A stretch of 64,000 nucleotides of DNA. Origin: Paenarthrobacter sp. JL.01a (GTDB taxonomy: Bacteria; Actinomycetota; Actinomycetes; Actinomycetales; Micrococcaceae). Under the pieces are notes generated by a model, which was not told where the DNA came from, did not search any database, and saw nothing but the letters and a program-made list of their open reading frames with translations. The stretch covers positions 1,178,001 to 1,242,000 of the forward strand of contig NZ_CP104877.1 in assembly GCF_025452095.1 (NCBI RefSeq), given 5' to 3'. Position 1 is the stretch's first letter. Each line of letters opens with the position of its first letter. Position numbers and translations under genes: made by a program. This document shows positions 32,822 to 40,797 of this stretch, in pieces.

Positions 32822-34045
32822 CTAGACCCGTCGGCCCAGGTCTCGGCTTACTGTGGCGATGTGTACCGATTTTGCCGTCGAAAACTGCTCTTGATAGGCA
32901 AGATGTTCGAAGTTCAGCCCGTGGGACTCCGCCACCTCTAGCTTTCCTGCCGCGCTCCCAAGATTCATGACCGTGCCGTCTGGCCGAACCGTTAGGGCAT
33001 GTCCGTCAAAGAGAGCATGACAATTTGGGCAGAGGCATAGGATGTTTTCCAAAGTATCGGGCCCATTGTGGGGGATACCCAATGGGCGGATGTGTGCGCC
33101 CTGGGAATATGGTCCTGCAGCTGTGACAAGTCTAGTTCTGCAGATCTGGCAGGTGTTGTCGTATAGGCGTTTCACTGACTCAGCTACGCCGTAGTCCCGA
33201 ATTATCTGATTGACGTGCGCGCTGCGGCGAGCCGGCGCCACATCTTCTCCTCGGACGAGTGACATGGCAATCTCGGAGGGGATGAGACTTTCGCCAGCAA
33301 CCGCTCGAAGCTGGTAGATGATTACTTTCCACCCGTCCCGCGTACCCCAGCCCCAGCTCGTGACGGTGAACAGCCCCAGGTAGATGTACTCGTTGTGGGA
33401 CTTCCTGCGCGTGAGCACGGATTCTTTCACCAGGACCCGAACAGGCCTGCCAAGTTTGTAATTTTCGACGAGACCAAGGTTGCCCATTTCCAGCTTTTGA
33501 TCGGCTATGTGCCGGCCAGTGTTGGGGTCCCGACCACCAAAGCCGGTGTAAGTGATCAGGTCGCCCTGAACCTCGTCATCAGAGTATCCATCGGAAAGGC
33601 AAATGGATTGGGTGCCACCGGCCTGACCAGCGATACCTGCCTGTGTAGTCCTGTGAACGCCGGCCTCGTGGGCCTCTCGCCGATCCTTGAAGGCTGTTCC
33701 CGGCGGACAATCCGGGATCTCCCCATATGCGCGTGGGGGCGCGTCCGTGGCTTTGGAGACAAGCTCTATGCCGAAGCGTTTCAGTGCCCTTCGAGTCTCT
33801 TCTCCGCCCGAGAATAGCCGGACGGATAGAGGGCCTCTGGTGGGATGCTGAATTCCGTAGGCAACTGCCAAGAGCGGTTTTGAGTCGATCAGGATGCCGT
33901 CGACTTCAGCGAAGTACCGCAAAGATGGTCGATGTCCGTGCTTGGCGAGGAAAGCATCCCGTCCCAGAGTTCTGAACTCATCGACTGTGCTTGAAATTGC
34001 TGATGGATCGGTCAGCTCCGTCAATGCCCCCACAAGTAGCCCCAA
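32822..34045 (-). CDS. SRA-HNH type IV (modification-dependent) restriction endonuclease
   Basis: A 407-aa defence nuclease. Residues 1-105 look like the N-terminal head domain of ScoMcrA-type enzymes (FLAKHGHRPSLRYFAEVDGI). Residues about 105-255 are an SRA/YDG domain for modified bases, with GDLITYTGFGGRD. Residues 300-350 are an HNH nuclease: CQICRTRLV, GAHIRPLG, ENILCLCPNCHALFD, with the His and zinc Cys residues intact. It should cut phage DNA bearing modified cytosine. TTG 34045 has AAAGGGA 8 bases upstream; a GTG at 34033 is an alternative. No methylase is next to it. Confidence 0.88.
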   Translation of the reverse strand: MGLLVGALTELTDPSAISSTVDEFRTLGRDAFLAKHGHRPSLRYFAEVDGILIDSKPLLAVAYGIQHPTRGPLSVRLFSGGEETRRALKRFGIELVSKATDAPPRAYGEIPDCPPGTAFKDRREAHEAGVHRTTQAGIAGQAGGTQSICLSDGYSDDEVQGDLITYTGFGGRDPNTGRHIADQKLEMGNLGLVENYKLGRPVRVLVKESVLTRRKSHNEYIYLGLFTVTSWGWGTRDGWKVIIYQLRAVAGESLIPSEIAMSLVRGEDVAPARRSAHVNQIIRDYGVAESVKRLYDNTCQICRTRLVTAAGPYSQGAHIRPLGIPHNGPDTLENILCLCPNCHALFDGHALTVRPDGTVMNLGSAAGKLEVAESHGLNFEHLAYQEQFSTAKSVHIATVSRDLGRRV

Positions 34046-34587
34046 TGTTGTTGTCCCTTTTATTGCCTACTACGGCCCGAGAACACGAAGCGGCAGATCG
34101 TCTGAGTACTGGCGCGGGCGCCGACGATCTATTGTCAAAAATATACGAGGGTTCGCGTCACGGGCGGCATCTAACTGACACATATATTGGGGAGCTGTGT
34201 CTCAAGGGACGGAAGTGCGCTGCAACGAGCGAGATTAGGGCATACCCAGGCTCAAGTGTCCATGGGGCTCCGGGCCACGGGCGTTGATGGGTAGCGCTGT
34301 CGTGCGCTCTTCGTGCACGATGGCGCTCTGGATTGTCGCCGTCGCGTTGGCCAAGTTCGACGGCGCGTCCACGCGGATCGTCACATATTGACTGTGATCC
34401 GGCTCACCGTCAAACTAAATGAACGTTATTCATTTCTACTTGCATGGCCCGCGACCTTCACCCAGAACTCGCAAGCCACCCCCAGCACTTTAGGATCTAC
34501 GCCACCCCGTAGATCCGGTCGCTGCTACGAAGTTCTGCAACGTCGCAGCTTCCAAGCACACGTCAGCATCACGACCGAGGACCCCAT
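34046..34587. other. Intergenic region, one weak small ORF
   Basis: The gap between the SRA-HNH gene and the permease has lower GC. On the minus strand 34235-34384 reads 49 codons from a GTG (VTIRVDAPSNLANATATIQS and on), with protein-like codon use but no recognised family or clear ribosome-binding site. The permease promoter should lie near 34400-34560. Confidence 0.35.
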
Positions 34588-35979
34588 ATGACCCCGACAT
34601 TCAACACAGACACACCAGCAGGCGAGAAGCCTGTGGGGCCGACATCCGACCAGCCGACCGCCCAGGGTTGGCGCCGCGTCCTAGGGGTTCCGTCGCTGGT
34701 CCTGTTGGGCTTGGTTTACATGGTCCCGCTGACGATCTTCAGCACGTACGGCATCGTCGTCGAGCTGACCGGAGGCCGCCTTTCCGCGGCCTACGCAGTC
34801 ACGTTGGTAGTCATGCTGTTCACCGCCCGCTCCTATGGCCGGATGTCGCAAGCATTCCCATTCGGGGGATCCGCGTACACATACGCAACCCGATCCTTCG
34901 GAGCCGGGCTGGGCTTCATGGCCGGCTGGTCGCTCCTGCTCGACTATCTGTTGCTCCCGATGATCAATTACCTGCTCATCGGCATCTACATGGAAGCTGC
35001 GTTCCCTGCCATCCCCGCCTGGGTGTTCATGATCGTCTCCATCGCGGCGGTGACAGTTCTAAACATCCTTGGCATTACGGCGATCGCCAAGGCAAACTTC
35101 GTTGTCGTCGGACTGCAAGGGCTGTTCATAGTGCTGTTCGTCGCCCTGGGACTCTCGTCCATCACAGGCGCGGGCACCGTCGACTTGTTGGCGCCCTTCA
35201 CCGGCGTCGATGGCGCCGACGGCCTCTCGCCGATCTTCGCCGGTTCTGCCATCCTCTGCCTCTCCTACCTGGGCTTCGACGCCGTGTCCACGTTCGCCGA
35301 AGAGACCAAGGACCCGAAGCGAAACCTTCCCCGTGCCATCATGATCACCACGGTCTTCGCTGGCGTGATCTTCCTTGGGCTCGCGTACATCAGCCACCTC
35401 GTTCTCCCGGTCAGCACCTTTAACGACGTCGATGCTGCCGCGATTGAAGTGATTGGCGCAGCCGGTGGGAATCTCTTGGTCGCTTTCTTCACCGCCGCAT
35501 ACATCGCAGGCAGCCTCGGGTCAGCTCTTACGTCCCAGGCATCGGTGTCGCGCATCATTCACTCGATGGGTCGAAGCGGGGTCTTCCCCGCAGCCTTGGG
35601 TCGCTTGCACGAACGATTCCGCACTCCCGTACTGCCGATCCTTCTGACCTCGGCCGTTTCCCTTCTGGCCTTCGTTTTGGACCTTCTGACCATCTCATCG
35701 CTGATCAGCTTCGGCGCCCTGGTTGCGTTCTCCGTGGTGAACCTCGCGGTGATCAAGCACTACTTCATTGATGAGAAGGCCCGCGGAGCCAGGGGAGTCG
35801 TTCACAACCTGGTGCTGCCCGCTATTGGGTTCGCGCTGACGGTTTGGTTGTGGACGAGTTTGAGCGGGTTGTCGATCGGCTTCGGTCTCGCCTGGGCTGC
35901 CGTCGGCTTGGTGTGGCTCGCCTACCTGACTCGTGGGTTCCGCGGGCCGGCACCTCAGCTGGACTTGAAGGAAGCCTAA
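34588..35979 (+). CDS. APC-superfamily amino acid/polyamine permease
   Basis: A 463-aa permease with 12 helices. VPSLVLLGLVYMVPLTIFSTYG and FPFGGSAYTYATRSFGAGLGFMAGW are typical of the PuuP-like branch, which takes up putrescine and related amines; SYLGFDAVSTFAEETKDPKRNLPRAI is the conserved APC loop. ATG 34588 has GAGGA upstream. The polyamine role fits, though does not prove, a link to the agmatine genes about 11 kb away. Confidence 0.87.
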   Translation: MTPTFNTDTPAGEKPVGPTSDQPTAQGWRRVLGVPSLVLLGLVYMVPLTIFSTYGIVVELTGGRLSAAYAVTLVVMLFTARSYGRMSQAFPFGGSAYTYATRSFGAGLGFMAGWSLLLDYLLLPMINYLLIGIYMEAAFPAIPAWVFMIVSIAAVTVLNILGITAIAKANFVVVGLQGLFIVLFVALGLSSITGAGTVDLLAPFTGVDGADGLSPIFAGSAILCLSYLGFDAVSTFAEETKDPKRNLPRAIMITTVFAGVIFLGLAYISHLVLPVSTFNDVDAAAIEVIGAAGGNLLVAFFTAAYIAGSLGSALTSQASVSRIIHSMGRSGVFPAALGRLHERFRTPVLPILLTSAVSLLAFVLDLLTISSLISFGALVAFSVVNLAVIKHYFIDEKARGARGVVHNLVLPAIGFALTVWLWTSLSGLSIGFGLAWAAVGLVWLAYLTRGFRGPAPQLDLKEA

Positions 35980-36040
35980 GAGTCGTTGCTTCCCGCTGAT
36001 GACGTTAGGCTTCTTGGACGACATCGTAGGGGGAACGATT

Positions 36041-36247
36041 GTGAAAATGACTACTACGCGCAAGATCCGCGTGCTGAATATTGCAACTTCAGTCCTGCTG
36101 ATAGCTGTTCTGACTCTGCAATTCACCAAAGTGATCGACGGGTTCTGGAGTACCGCGCTCCTGGTGGTCATTGCTGTCGTAACGATTGTTGGTTGGGGGC
36201 TTCTTGAGCGGCGCCAGGCCGCGGAGAAAATGCGAGGCGGGGCTTAG
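36041..36247 (+). CDS. Small two-helix membrane protein
   Basis: A 68-aa protein with two membrane segments (about residues 11-27 and 34-53) and a basic/charged tail. GTG 36041 is preferred because AGGGGGAA stands 5 bases before it; an ORF start at 35999 lacks support. It may be co-transcribed with the permease 61 bases upstream. No family recognised. Confidence 0.6.
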   Translation: MKMTTTRKIRVLNIATSVLLIAVLTLQFTKVIDGFWSTALLVVIAVVTIVGWGLLERRQAAEKMRGGA

Positions 36248-36272
36248 GCCACCAACCCTCCAGCGTTCGTCG

Positions 36273-36965
36273 CTACGAGGGAGGGTTGCGGCCGATGTGA
36301 ATGCCTCTGCCTGAGAAGTGCGTCCAAAATGTGTCGGGATCCACGTGCACACTCCGGCCCTCTTTCGGATCTTGGCTGGATGGCCGATGCACAATTACGT
36401 CACCGGACTCCGAGAAGCCGGCAACCACAGCGAGGTGTCCAGCGGAGCCTTCGTCGTCAAAGGAACTAGCAATCGAGACAATCAGAAGGCCAGGGGCCGT
36501 CGCTGCCATCCACAGGTCGTCAGGCCGCGGAATGTTCAGAAGTTGGGCCGTGAACCCGCGAGTTCGGGCATGCCGGGCCAAGCCCAGATGACTCCAGCCG
36601 GCAGCTTCCGAGTACGCGCCTATTCGGAGGAGTTCCTCGGTCAGGTCGGCCGGCAACAATTTGTCGCTCGGGGCGAGGTAGCCATACGCCATGCGCAAGC
36701 ACGCAACGCCGCATGAACGCGTGTCCCAGAATCGGGCTACTTCCTGAGACGGGTATCCAAGAACCTTCCAGTTATGGCTTGCAAAAGAGCCATAAAACGG
36801 AACATGCGATCTCAAGCGTGCCCTCCCATCTCTCGTCTGTCCGCTATTCCGGGGCTTACTGTCGCGTCCGAATCCAGCTATTCCCTCCACGTCATAGGTG
36901 ACCACGACCCGAGGTTCGTGACGCGCCGACTGTTGTGCCGCCGTCGTTCCTCTCCGGCAACCCAT
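36273..36965 (-). CDS. C39-like papain-fold cysteine peptidase/peptidase-like protein
   Basis: A 230-aa protein. The region DTRSCGVACLRMAYGYL (Cys near residue 85) and later AGHLAVVAGFSESGDVIVHRP match the Cys and His motifs of C39-type peptidases, with an Asp/Asn-rich turn behind. C39 enzymes cut leader peptides or cell-wall peptides. No signal peptide or transporter domain is seen, so the role is open. The first 40-50 residues look poorly conserved; the true start may lie inside. Confidence 0.65.
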   Translation of the reverse strand: MGCRRGTTAAQQSARHEPRVVVTYDVEGIAGFGRDSKPRNSGQTRDGRARLRSHVPFYGSFASHNWKVLGYPSQEVARFWDTRSCGVACLRMAYGYLAPSDKLLPADLTEELLRIGAYSEAAGWSHLGLARHARTRGFTAQLLNIPRPDDLWMAATAPGLLIVSIASSFDDEGSAGHLAVVAGFSESGDVIVHRPSSQDPKEGRSVHVDPDTFWTHFSGRGIHIGRNPPS

Positions 36966-37045
36966 TGATTGGGCGCCCCTCGTGTGGAACCCTCGACTTG
37001 ATCCTGTCGCCGGGGTGACGACGGGCAGCAGGGAAGGAACCCGAC

Positions 37046-37666
37046 ATGGGACTGATCCACATTGACCTGTTCACCACGCTCGACGGCGTCGCGCAGGCGC
37101 CTGGAGGCCCGGAGGAAGACCCCACCGATGACTTCGCCTTTGGTGGTTGGCAAGCCCCGCTGATTGACGAGGTTGTTGGCGAGCAGATCGATTCCGGTAT
37201 GGAGGGGATGGACGCGCTGCTCCTTGGACGGCGGACCTACGACATCTTCGCCGCGTACTGGCCGCACCAGGGCGGTGGAATCGCGGATCTGTTCAACCGC
37301 CTTCCGAAGTACGTGGCCTCGCGCCAGTCGCGACAGCTTGAGTGGGAGGGCTCCACGTTGCTCGGCGCGGACACGATAGCCGAGCTGCGGGAGCTACGGG
37401 AGAAGCATCAGAACATTCACGTCATCGGAAGCCTCGACTTCGTCCAAACCCTTTTCGCGGAGCGATTGTTCGACCAGCTCAACTTGTGGGTCTACCCAAT
37501 CCTTCTCGGCACCGGGAAGAAGGTGTTCGCCGATGGGGTGGTGCCAACAAACCTACGGCTGATCGAACCAGTGGTGGCCTCTCCGAAGGGCGCAGTGATG
37601 CAACGCTACGCGCTGGTTGAGGGGACTCCGGCAGTGGGCAACATGGCGGAGATCGATCAGGCGTAG
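37046..37666 (+). CDS. Dihydrofolate-reductase-like (RibD C-terminal) reductase
   Basis: A 206-aa protein of the RibD_C/YyaP group: IHIDLFTTLDGVAQAPGG at the start, LLLGRRTYDIFAAYWP, VIGSLDFVQTLF, and LWVYPILLGTGKKVFADG are all diagnostic. These NADPH-dependent reductases resemble DHFR but their substrates are mostly unknown. ATG 37046 follows GGAAGGAACCC. It ends 6 bases before the convergent monooxygenase gene. Confidence 0.9.
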   Translation: MGLIHIDLFTTLDGVAQAPGGPEEDPTDDFAFGGWQAPLIDEVVGEQIDSGMEGMDALLLGRRTYDIFAAYWPHQGGGIADLFNRLPKYVASRQSRQLEWEGSTLLGADTIAELRELREKHQNIHVIGSLDFVQTLFAERLFDQLNLWVYPILLGTGKKVFADGVVPTNLRLIEPVVASPKGAVMQRYALVEGTPAVGNMAEIDQA

Positions 37667-37671
37667 GGCCG

Positions 37672-38909
37672 TCAGTCCCCAGCAACCCGCCCCGCCACAT
37701 ACTCCGCGTCCAGTCCCACGCCCCCAACAATCGACGAGTAGTGCCGGGTCAACCAAGGCAGCCCAATCACATACAGCCCGGGAAACCCCGTCACTCCCCG
37801 TGAGTGCTTCGGATAGCCCCACTCGTCCACCAACGGCAGGTCCACAAACCCAAAATCGAGTTGGTAACCGGAAGCCCACAACACGGACGTAATGCCCGCC
37901 TCGGCCAGGCTCACCTGCGAAGGCTCCGCAGGTAGCCAATCAACCGCCTCCACGGCCGCCTGAGAGGGTGCATCGATCCCCGCCGCCGCAATGTACGCAT
38001 CAATCGCCTTACCCGTCCGCTGTCCGAACGCGGACTCGACTGCAGCGAGGCGTTCGGGGAGGTCGTCGCTGAAGGTGATGGCGCCGTCGTCGGCTGCTTC
38101 AAGGTGACCGTGCAGGTGCATGCCGCGGCGGCCGAGTTCGCGGAGGTGGATGCTGTGGCCGCCGTCGGTGCCGGAGAGCAGGGGGTTGGGGGCGAACCGC
38201 AACGCGGGGAGGGCAGGGCTTCGCGGGTGAGGGCGTGGATGCCGCGGTCGGGGCCGTGTTTGCCGGTTTCGAGCATCCAGTAGATGAGGTCCTGGCCGCG
38301 GTATCGGCGCGGTGCTTCGGGGACTACGGAGATGGCGAGGTGGACGTCGCGGCCGGCGTCGTGGAGCTCCTCGGCGATCTGCCCGCCCGATTGCCCGGTC
38401 CCCACGATCAACACCGCGCCGTCGGGCAACTGCTCAGGATTGCGGTAGTCGTGCGTGTGCAACTGGGTCACGCCGGTTGGCAGCTTGGCGGCTGGGACCT
38501 TGGGCACCTGGTAAGCCCCCGTCGCCAGAACTACCTTCCCCGCCCGCAAGCTCCCCTGCGACGTCTCCAAAACGAACCCGCCCTCTGGCGCCGCTGACAA
38601 GCGAGTCACATCGACACCGGTATGAACGGGCGCGGCAATCAGCTCGGCATACCGCCTGAAAAGGTCCACGGCAGCGTCGCGGGGGATAAACGCGTCCCGG
38701 TCGCCGCCGTCGAACGGCATCCCGGGCAGGTCCAGCGAAAGGTTGGGCGTATTCATATAGAAGCCGTCCCAGCGATCCTGAAACGCCCCGCCCAAGGTCT
38801 CCCGACGCTCCAAAACCTGATGCTCCACGCCCAGCTGCGACAGCCAGTAACTCGTGGTGAGGCCGGCTTGACCTGCACCGATAACCACCGTGTCCGGGAT
38901 GCGTCCCAT
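37672..38909 (-). pseudogene. Flavin-containing monooxygenase (CzcO-like) with frameshift
   Basis: The first about 233 codons (from ATG 38909) encode an FAD/NADPH oxidoreductase: VVIGAGQAGLTTSYWL near the start, then ATGAYQVPKVP and the NADPH loop VLIVGTGQSGGQIAEE. Near 38205-38218, in a GC run, the frame shifts: the remainder continues in another frame as LRFAPNPLLSGTDGG to GLDAEYVAGRVAGD, stopping at 37672. Both parts together give a normal length of about 410 aa. Either a recent one-base deletion or a sequencing error; if real, the enzyme is lost. Confidence 0.85.
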
Positions 38910-38959
38910 GAGGTGGACTTTACGCCTGAGGGCTGCACGCGAACAGGGGAACGTGGACC

Positions 38960-39283
38960 CTAAATCTGCTGGCCGCGCCCCTGTTTTTCAAGCAGTTCGC
39001 GGAGCACAGCCTCCACTCCAAGAGCGATCGACGGCGCCTTGCCGCCGAGCTCAAACAACGGCAAGTAGCCCATGTGGCGGGCGGCGTGGTTCGCCATGGT
39101 GAGAGGCCCGACGTCGGCCGCCGACAACGGTTCGCCGCGCAGCAGGCGCCGTGCACCCCTCTCGCAGCCGGAGATCTGCATGATCACCTTCAGGTCGAAG
39201 TCCCTCAGCACGTGACCGGAACCGAAACTCCTGAGGGCGGGCACGGACGGCTCTGCGCCCTGCGGGATTTCGGTGGTACTCAA
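38960..39283 (-). CDS. Conserved-looking small protein, unknown
   Basis: A 107-aa soluble protein starting at TTG 39283 with GGGGG 9 bases upstream. It is largely helical: DFDLKVIMQISGCERGARRLL, then DVGPLTMANHAARHMGYLPLF and a C-terminal helix. GC bias at third positions is strong, supporting coding. No family recognised. It lies behind the frameshifted monooxygenase on the same strand order (upstream of it by 50 bases). Confidence 0.6.
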   Translation of the reverse strand: MSTTEIPQGAEPSVPALRSFGSGHVLRDFDLKVIMQISGCERGARRLLRGEPLSAADVGPLTMANHAARHMGYLPLFELGGKAPSIALGVEAVLRELLEKQGRGQQI

Positions 39284-39355
39284 TGTGACTGGCCCCCTGG
39301 CGCTCGCGGTGTTCCTGTTGGAGGAGTGCGGGGCGGGTCCGGGTCGTGACGCGAA

Positions 39356-39997
39356 ATGCCGTCATGTCCTGCCGCCTCGCATCACTCAATAGAGGTGCCC
39401 TCGATCAGAGCGAGGGCACGTGGACGCAGAAACAGGAGAGGCGAGGCGTGGATTTTTTGGGTTGATATTGCAGAAATCATTGGGGCATTGGCTACGTCTG
39501 TGGCGTTGTTCTTCGTGGCGAAGGCAACCCGTCACTCCAGGCAAGCGGTCGAAGAAGCCCAGCGGATGCGCCGCTTGGAAGCCGAACGCGACGAACGGGC
39601 AATCACGACGGCGGCACGTCGCCAAGCGGGACGGATCACCTTCTGGCCGGTCAAGAAGATGTTCCAGGGGAAGGAGCAGTGGGGGATCGAACTGGTCAAT
39701 TCCAGTGACGCGCCGATCTTCAGGTTCACCTTGGAGCGGGCTGAAGGCGTCACCCGGAAGGGTCGTCCGATCCAGCCGATCAGGGCAACTGCCAAGATCC
39801 TTCCTCCCGGCCGCTACTTCTTTAGCCATCAGGAACGCTGGCCCGAGTTCATCGACACCAACCACGTCTGCGAACCGCTTCCGGGGAACATCGACTACAT
39901 GGGCACGGTGACCTTCATGGACAGCGACGGCCTGGAGTGGGTGCGCGGCTTGGACGGAAAGTTGGAGCGGGCTGGGGATGGCCAGGTTTGTGCGTAG
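39356..39997 (+). CDS. Single-pass membrane protein, unknown
   Basis: Up to 213 aa. A membrane segment (IAEIIGALATSVALFFVAKA) is followed by a charged helix and a beta-rich soluble domain (IELVNSSDAPIFRFTLERAEG). The start is uncertain: ATG 39356 has no ribosome-binding site, while GGAGAGGCGAGG at 39434-39445 lies just before an ATT/GTT region leading into the membrane helix. No family recognised beyond small membrane proteins of actinobacteria. Confidence 0.6.
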   Translation: MPSCPAASHHSIEVPSIRARARGRRNRRGEAWIFWVDIAEIIGALATSVALFFVAKATRHSRQAVEEAQRMRRLEAERDERAITTAARRQAGRITFWPVKKMFQGKEQWGIELVNSSDAPIFRFTLERAEGVTRKGRPIQPIRATAKILPPGRYFFSHQERWPEFIDTNHVCEPLPGNIDYMGTVTFMDSDGLEWVRGLDGKLERAGDGQVCA

Positions 39998-40092
39998 GAC
40001 GTCGGCCGTCGAGCCCTCGGTTCCGGCCCGCGAGCAAATCCGATGGATAAAACATTTCCCTGCACTAGCCATACGCTCGAATCCCTGTAGAC

Positions 40093-40240
40093 TTGACGGT
40101 GTTGTTGTGTTTGGCATTTGGTAGTTCAGGCAGTCCCGCGATCCCTCCGGATCGCGACCTTCTGAAGTAACGGTGGAGAACACCCCACACCGGAGACCCG
40201 AAAGTCGGGAGAATCTCCACCTTCAGTAAGGACTGAAAAA
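40093..40240 (+). promoter_or_regulatory. Structured leader of the cold-shock gene
   Basis: A long 5' leader with TTGACG at 40093. It can fold as CGCGATCC/GGATCGCG with loop CTCC (40137-40156), and a long stem CTGAAG plus GGTGGAGA (40162-40179) pairing with TCTCCACC plus CTTCAG (40214-40226). Inside the latter is CCCGA/TCGGG (40197-40209). The stem stops just before AAGGAC and the start codon, a layout suited to temperature-dependent translation. Confidence 0.65.
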
Positions 40241-40444
40241 ATGGCTACAGGTACCGTGAAATGGTTCAACTCCGAAAAGGGCTTCGGCTTCATCTCTCCT
40301 GAAGATGGCAGCCAGGACGTTTTCGCTCACTACTCTGCGATCAACTCCTCGGGTTACCGCTCCCTCGAAGAGAACCAGAAGGTTTCCTTCGACGTCGAGC
40401 AGGGCCCCAAGGGTCCCCAGGCAGTAAACATCCAGGCTATCTAG
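40241..40444 (+). CDS. cspA: Cold-shock protein (CspA family)
   Basis: A 67-aa single OB-fold protein that binds single-stranded RNA/DNA. RNP1 (KGFGFI, residues 13-18) and RNP2 (DVFAHYSAI) are perfect, and the start [22 protein letters not shown] is the family signature. ATG 40241 has AAGGAC upstream. Has a long folded leader and a strong terminator, so it is a single-gene unit. Confidence 0.97.
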   Translation: MATGTVKWFNSEKGFGFISPEDGSQDVFAHYSAINSSGYRSLEENQKVSFDVEQGPKGPQAVNIQAI

Positions 40445-40463
40445 TCTTCGGATAACGCAAGAA

Positions 40464-40496
40464 GCAGGGCCGGTCACCGACCGGCCCTGCTTTTTT
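40464..40496 (+). terminator. Rho-independent terminator of cspA
   Basis: Stem GCAGGGCCGGTC, loop ACC, and complement, followed by TTTTTT. Twenty bases after the cspA stop. Confidence 0.95.
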
Positions 40497-40667
40497 GTCG
40501 CCCTCAGGAGGGAAGATATGTACTAGCTCCAAAAATGGATTCGAATACATATCCACATAGCGAATTACACCCATGTAATTCTGGTTCGGCCCTCCATAGC
40601 GTGGACGGTATTCCACCCACAGAGCTGAGGGAGCAAACCATGGATCACCTGATTCCCACACCGCCCC

Positions 40668-40760
40668 ACCACCTAGACGCCGACCGCGAACACCTAGATT
40701 TGCCCAAATCACCACCTAGAAACGCCCAAATCGGCCTGTGCAAGGCCGTTTTGACACCTA
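40668..40760 (-). repeat. Phased TAGGTG array B (4 sites) upstream of the LuxR gene
   Basis: On the minus strand, TAGGTG elements begin at plus positions 40760 (TAGGTGTC), 40718 (TAGGTGGT), 40696 (TAGGTGTT) and 40675 (TAGGTGGT). Steps are 42, 22 and 21 bases. The nearest element overlaps the TTGACA of the regulator promoter. The rest of 40500-40667 shows no gene. Confidence 0.88.
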
Positions 40761-40781
40761 GTCGCGCAATCCAGATCTAAC
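40751..40781 (+). promoter_or_regulatory. Candidate promoter of the LAL-type LuxR gene
   Basis: TTGACA (40751-40756) is perfect; TCTAAC (40776-40781) is the best -10, though 19 bases away. The last two bases of the -35 are shared with an array B element (CACCTA). Transcription would start only a few bases before the gene. Confidence 0.5.
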
Positions 40782-40797
40782 CTGCGAGGTGAGCCGC

